A DNA stretch of 64,000 nt from Paenibacillus fonticola DSM 21315. Lineage in GTDB: Bacteria; Bacillota; Bacilli; Paenibacillales; Paenibacillaceae. How positions within the stretch are numbered: the first letter of the stretch is position 1; each line of letters starts with the position of its first letter. The notes below the pieces were generated by a model. The model was not told where the DNA came from. It saw nothing but the letters and a program-made list of their open reading frames with translations, and did no database searches. This document shows positions 60,649-64,000 of this stretch, piece by piece. The stretch is from contig NZ_KB907275.1 of NCBI RefSeq assembly GCF_000381905.1, positions 1 to 64,000 of the forward strand. Reading direction: 5' to 3'. The translations under genes were made by a program, and so were the position numbers.

Positions 60649-61322
60649 CGGTAACCTACGCCCCAGACAGTAGATATATAATCTTCCGCCACCCCGGCTT
60701 CCCCCATTTTTGCCCTTATTTTTTTAATATGCTCGGTAATCGTAGAGGAGTCACCTACTGCATCCACTCCCCATACGCTTTCATAGATTTGATCACGCGA
60801 AAAAACCTGTCCCGGCCGCAGAACAAGCAGCTGCACAATTTCAAACTCGCGCGCTGTCAGCTTTACCGGGGTCCCCCGATAATACATGCTGTAGCTCTGC
60901 AAACTAATCGTCAGCTCGCCAAAACGGAGCATTCTATTGTCATACTTCCCTTGCGCCCCGCGCTGCTCCCGGCGCAAATGGGCCTGCAATCTGGCGAGCA
61001 ATTCATCAATGCTAAACGGTTTAACGAGATAATCGTCGCCACCGATCGCCAGTCCTTCGATGCGGTCACTGACAGCATGCCGGGCACTTAGAAATACGAT
61101 GGGACAGTCCACCACATCCCGAAGCTTGCGGCATAATTCAAAGCCGCTCATGCCGGGCATCATGACGTCGAGCACGACGATATCAGGCGGCGGCTCAAGC
61201 ATAGGAAATACCGATTCCCCATCATATGCTACAGCCACCTCGTATCCTGCATCCTGCAGAGCATCCCGCATAAAATTGATCATATCCGGCTCGTCATCAA
61301 CGAGCAGAATCCGCTCTTTCAT
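60633..61322 (-). CDS. OmpR-family response regulator
   Basis: A 229-residue regulator from the ATG at 61322 (AGGAGGAG seven bases upstream; the frame extends back into the permease gene without a site). Receiver domain ILLVDDEPDMINFMRDALQD with phospho-Asp in VVLDVMMPGMSGFEL (about 52) and Lys in YLVKPFSIDELLARL (about 103). C-terminal winged helix: LTAREFEIVQLLVLRPGQVF and STITEHIKKIRAKM. It lies 13 bp after the second permease and overlaps the kinase gene, so it likely controls this operon. Confidence 0.95.
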   Translation of the reverse strand: MKERILLVDDEPDMINFMRDALQDAGYEVAVAYDGESVFPMLEPPPDIVVLDVMMPGMSGFELCRKLRDVVDCPIVFLSARHAVSDRIEGLAIGGDDYLVKPFSIDELLARLQAHLRREQRGAQGKYDNRMLRFGELTISLQSYSMYYRGTPVKLTAREFEIVQLLVLRPGQVFSRDQIYESVWGVDAVGDSSTITEHIKKIRAKMGEAGVAEDYISTVWGVGYRWDRR

Positions 61323-61335
61323 TGCCGCTCTCCTC

Positions 61336-62121
61336 CTACGCGAGGTAACTGCGTTTATTCCAAATCCACTGAACCCCAATAAATGTAATGATAGCACACA
61401 GAATTGAAATCACAATTAAATCTGCCCCCGTATGCAGCCCCCCCAGCCGCTTGAAAATATCATCCGCTGCACTGAACAAAAACGAAAGCTCAGCGACGAA
61501 ATACATCCCGCCAATGATTACCCCAATCGTAGCCATGTAGGCTAAAATAGCATTAGGCAGCAAAGTGCTCAGGATTGCACTAATTCCCATAACGGCCAAA
61601 AAAACTAAATAGGCAGTCCCGTAAAACATAAGGGTATATCCCATAGCTCCTGCAAAGCCGAGAGTGGAAGTATTCAGGAAGCTCACTGACATTACGGGCG
61701 GGAGCATCGTTAATCCAAATACGATTCCCGTAACCATCATCAATGCAGTCATGATAAGCAGCAGTACCGCCATAACTACCCATTTGGCCGTGACCAGCTT
61801 CCAGCGCGGCAACGGACGCAGGAGCACATTCCGCAGAGCCCCTGAAGTATATTCCCCATTAAAGCTGTCCGCAGCTAGCATCGGAATTACGATCATATTT
61901 ATAAAAATGGCCATTTCACGCAGCAGAAAGGGGGCCGCATTCAATGAATTTAAGTAAACACTCTGCTCCGCACTGTAGAAACTGATTCCGCCCATCATCC
62001 ATAAAAAAACGCACTCAAGCAGCAGCAGTATAACAAACAGAATCATACTGACTTTTGTTTTCTTGCGAGCCCAGACTCTTTCCCATTCGCTCTGCATCAG
62101 AGCAAGCAAACCTGGCTTCAT
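61336..62121 (-). CDS. ABC-2 type transporter permease, subunit 2
   Basis: A 261-residue protein with six predicted membrane segments (first at about 23-43). Starts MKPGLLALMQSEWERVWARK; typical ABC-2 permease hydrophobic pattern including NMIVIPMLAADSFNGEYTSG and LRNVLLRPLPRWKLVTAKWV. AGGGGG precedes the ATG. It has the same N-terminal SEWER(V/L)WARK motif as the first permease, so they are paralogues that probably form a heterodimer. Thirteen bp lie between each of these genes and its neighbour. Confidence 0.9.
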   Translation of the reverse strand: MKPGLLALMQSEWERVWARKKTKVSMILFVILLLLECVFLWMMGGISFYSAEQSVYLNSLNAAPFLLREMAIFINMIVIPMLAADSFNGEYTSGALRNVLLRPLPRWKLVTAKWVVMAVLLLIMTALMMVTGIVFGLTMLPPVMSVSFLNTSTLGFAGAMGYTLMFYGTAYLVFLAVMGISAILSTLLPNAILAYMATIGVIIGGMYFVAELSFLFSAADDIFKRLGGLHTGADLIVISILCAIITFIGVQWIWNKRSYLA

Positions 62122-62134
62122 TCCTAATCCCCCT

Positions 62135-62962
62135 TCATACCCATCGATCCATACGTGTAAAAGAACGGTAGGCTAATCCCGCAAATAACGCCGTATACGC
62201 TGCGATAACAGTAAATATATATCCCCCGTAACGCGGGGACTCGCCAAGCATAAGTACAAGCCCCTGCCATTGAATCATTGGGATCGAGCTGAAATAAATC
62301 CGGCTAAACAGCTGGAATCCCAGCCAATGGACTAAGTACTCGGAAATCAACGGGTACAACAATGAAAATATATAAAAGCCGATCCCCAGCCCCATCGCAG
62401 TTGTCGTCGTTTGCGATACTACGGCAATCCACAGTGTGACCGCGATCATCGCCAATAATGTCAGCAGGCCCAGCCCATAAAATTTTAAATTATAAGCGAG
62501 CGCCATACCGTGGCCAACAGCTTCCTCGTAAAAAAACAGCTTTACCGTATCTGTGTGCGGAAACAGAAAATAGCCAACCGCGTAGCTACAAATAAAATAA
62601 ACCGCCACAAGCATGGAGATTATCGATCCGATCACGGCAGCTTTAGCCAGAAAAATTTGGCCGAACGAATATGCCCGCAGCATTACCATCCGCAGCTGCC
62701 CCGTACGGTATTCTTCGGTCACTACTAGCGAAGTCAGCATAATGACGATAATATTGAATGCTGTCATCAGCATCTCCTCAAAACCAAGCACCGGGTAATT
62801 CCCGAATACAGCATACTGCGGAAGATCGGAAGCGGTATGTGCATTAGCGCTTAAAAAATAACGCCCAGCAGCATAATTTACGACAGGCATGGAAAGAAAC
62901 AGACACCAGGTTAATTTCCGGGCCCACAACCGCTCCCATTCACTGGTGATTAAACTTCTCAT
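62135..62962 (-). CDS. ABC-2 type transporter permease, subunit 1
   Basis: A 275-residue permease from the ATG at 62962, which overlaps the ATPase stop (ATGA); an upstream in-frame extension lies inside the ATPase gene and lacks support. Six predicted membrane segments. It begins MRSLITSEWERLWARKLTWC, like subunit 2, and has the loop VVTEEYRTGQLRMVMLRAYS characteristic of bacitracin/lantibiotic-type ABC-2 permeases. It should form the membrane channel with subunit 2, driven by the adjacent ATPase. Confidence 0.9.
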   Translation of the reverse strand: MRSLITSEWERLWARKLTWCLFLSMPVVNYAAGRYFLSANAHTASDLPQYAVFGNYPVLGFEEMLMTAFNIIVIMLTSLVVTEEYRTGQLRMVMLRAYSFGQIFLAKAAVIGSIISMLVAVYFICSYAVGYFLFPHTDTVKLFFYEEAVGHGMALAYNLKFYGLGLLTLLAMIAVTLWIAVVSQTTTTAMGLGIGFYIFSLLYPLISEYLVHWLGFQLFSRIYFSSIPMIQWQGLVLMLGESPRYGGYIFTVIAAYTALFAGLAYRSFTRMDRWV

Positions 62963-63702
62963 CGGGTCATCAGCTCCACAAAGGCATCCTCCAGATTCCC
63001 CTTTTCGTTGCCGCCCAGCTTGCCACCGCCCAGCTCCACTGTCCGGCCTGACCATACCTTTCTTCCGTCCTTGATGAGGATCAGTTGGGAGCAAACTTTC
63101 TGAATCTCATCGAGCAAATGACTGGATATGAGAAACGACATGTTATATTTCTCCCGTAAACTTAAAATAAGATTCCGTAAATCACGCATCCCCATCGGAT
63201 CAAGGCCATTTGCCGGTTCATCCAGAATGACGAAATCGGGATTGCCAAGTATAGCCTGAGCAACGCCGAGGCGCTGCTTCATCCCCAAAGAGTACGTCCC
63301 TACCCGATCATCAGCCCGTGCCGTCAGTCCGACGATGCCCAGCACCTCCTCAATTCGTTCCCGTTGCTCCTGAATGGACAAATTCGGATGCAGCCTTGCT
63401 AAATTGCGCAGATTTCCCCTTCCCGTCATATATGGAAAGAAGATCGGTGATTCGACGATCGCGCCCATTTTCAGAGCCGCCTCGGTCCGGTTCTTCTTCA
63501 TGTCTATTCCGTTTATCGCGATCCGCCCTTTTGTCGGAGCTAGCAGACCGGTAAGCATTCGGATCATCGTCGTTTTTCCCGATCCATTCGGGCCTAGGAA
63601 TCCGCATACTTCTCCCTTAGGAATCGAAAAGCTAATCCCGTCGATTATCGTCCGGCCTTTGATTTGTTTCGTCACATCATTTACTTCAAGCACACTGCTC
63701 AT
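62959..63702 (-). CDS. ABC transporter ATP-binding protein (BcrA/antimicrobial peptide type)
   Basis: A 247-residue ATPase: Walker A GPNGSGKTTMIRMLTGLLAP (about 36-55), Q-loop VESPIFFPYMTG, signature YSLGMKQRLGVAQAI (about 137-151), Walker B PDFVILDEPANGLDPMGM (about 155-172) and the H-loop SFLISSHLLDE. This is the group that includes BcrA and lantibiotic immunity ATPases. The gene leads the operon ATPase-permease-permease-RR-HK. AGGAGGAGG lies seven bases before the ATG, and a TATAAT (63742-63737) with a poor -35 lies about 35 bp further up. Confidence 0.93.
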   Translation of the reverse strand: MSSVLEVNDVTKQIKGRTIIDGISFSIPKGEVCGFLGPNGSGKTTMIRMLTGLLAPTKGRIAINGIDMKKNRTEAALKMGAIVESPIFFPYMTGRGNLRNLARLHPNLSIQEQRERIEEVLGIVGLTARADDRVGTYSLGMKQRLGVAQAILGNPDFVILDEPANGLDPMGMRDLRNLILSLREKYNMSFLISSHLLDEIQKVCSQLILIKDGRKVWSGRTVELGGGKLGGNEKGNLEDAFVELMTR

Positions 63703-63779
63703 TATCGTTCCCTCCTCCTGCTTAGCTTAGAGGGGAATTATAAAGGTTCTATAAACATTTAAGGATATCCGGCCAAAAA

Positions 63780-63811
63780 AAAGAAAAAACCCCGCCGCTG
63801 ACGAGGTTTTG
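63780..63811 (-). terminator. Terminator of tcdA
   Basis: AAAACCTCG pairs with CGGGGTTTT (one mismatch) around a 7-base loop, followed on the minus strand by TTC and Ts. It is 6 bp past the tcdA stop. Confidence 0.85.
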
Positions 63812-63816
63812 CCCAT

Positions 63817-64000
63817 TCAAATTTTTATTCCATTTGCTTCAAGCAGTTCGCGGACAGCAACGCTGACCATGATGAGTCCCACTACGGGCGGGACGAACGA
63901 GTTGCTGGCCGGAGGCTGCTTCGCCTTGCGGATTTTCGCGCCTTCCGGAGCAATTTTCTTGGTTACATCCTCACGCGGTTTGACCGGATCCTCAGTGGAA
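63817..64000 (-). CDS. tcdA: tRNA threonylcarbamoyladenosine dehydratase, C-terminal part
   Basis: The last 61 codons of a minus-strand gene that begins outside the window. The visible sequence includes KKIAPEGAKIRKAKQPPASN, SFVPPVVGLIMVSVAVRELL and ends ANGIKI. This is the conserved C-terminus of the ThiF/E1-like TcdA (B. subtilis YrvM), which cyclises t6A37 to ct6A in tRNA. The ATP-binding part is not visible. YrvM neighbours rarA in B. subtilis, consistent with the local order. Confidence 0.85.
   Translation of the reverse strand, partial: STEDPVKPREDVTKKIAPEGAKIRKAKQPPASNSFVPPVVGLIMVSVAVRELLEANGIKI

Overview
The window looks like the chromosome of a Paenibacillus-type spore-forming Firmicute. 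Three things point there. The housekeeping blocks follow Bacillales synteny: alaS, ireB, ruvX/yqgF, DUF1292, mltG and two U32 proteins on one side, and yrrD, cysteine desulfurase, cymR, mnmA, rarA and tcdA on the other. Regulation is of the Gram-positive type: a T-box before alaS, a GlcT/RAT antitermination leader before ptsG, and AGGAGG ribosome sites, often with TTG or GTG starts. The left edge holds an extremely long decapeptide-repeat protein of a kind I associate with Paenibacillus. Most genes lie on the minus strand. I see no rRNA or tRNA genes, no CRISPR array and no prophage.

Layout. 1-4991: the 5' part of a giant minus-strand gene made of 10-residue repeats, arranged at its window-edge side in nine 330-bp (110-residue) blocks without a length change. 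5.1-8.2 kb: a lipoprotein, the BdbD/BdbC disulfide-forming pair and ribosomal protein L25/Ctc. 8.3-13.6 kb: the glucose PTS (ptsI, ptsH, ptsG, glcT) with promoter, RAT and leader terminator all visible. 13.7-17.3 kb: YuaF/flotillin membrane-microdomain operon and an iron alcohol dehydrogenase. 17.5-17.9 kb: three adjacent short tandem-repeat arrays with different units. 18.3-23.1 kb: galKET with a divergent AraC-type regulator. 23.1-29.5 kb: aldo/keto reductase, sirtuin, HAD phosphatase, membrane acyltransferase, GsiB-like stress protein and IlvD. 29.6-37.6 kb: polysaccharide deacetylase ending inside a 20-bp repeat array, a penicillin-binding protein, an HD-GYP protein, a Bax-inhibitor-1-type protein and a chemoreceptor. 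37.8-49.1 kb: tRNA-modification U32 pair, MltG, two DUF1292 proteins, RuvX, IreB, AlaS with its T-box, an AI-2E-family permease, a zinc ribbon, a PRC-barrel protein and a cysteine desulfurase. 49.2-51.0 kb: an AT-rich insert with a small unknown gene and a solitary HsdR-N-type nuclease. 51.1-56.7 kb: CymR, MnmA, an IS1182-like remnant, fRMsr, a repeat array, an NRAMP-transporter remnant, RarA, a minimal two-hairpin transcription unit and a CD3324-family regulator. 56.8-63.7 kb: HelD, then an ABC transporter with two permeases plus a response regulator and kinase. The right edge cuts the tRNA t6A dehydratase gene tcdA.

Working together. GlcT, PtsG, HPr and EI form a complete glucose uptake and sensing circuit. 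GalK/GalT/GalE form a full Leloir pathway. The cysteine desulfurase and MnmA form the tRNA 2-thiouridylation route, next to the cysteine regulator CymR. The ABC-ABC2-ABC2-RR-HK operon resembles peptide-antibiotic sensing and resistance modules. The most unusual elements are the giant repeat gene, the clusters of short tandem repeats with unrelated units in three gene-free spots, and several decayed genes around 53-56 kb.
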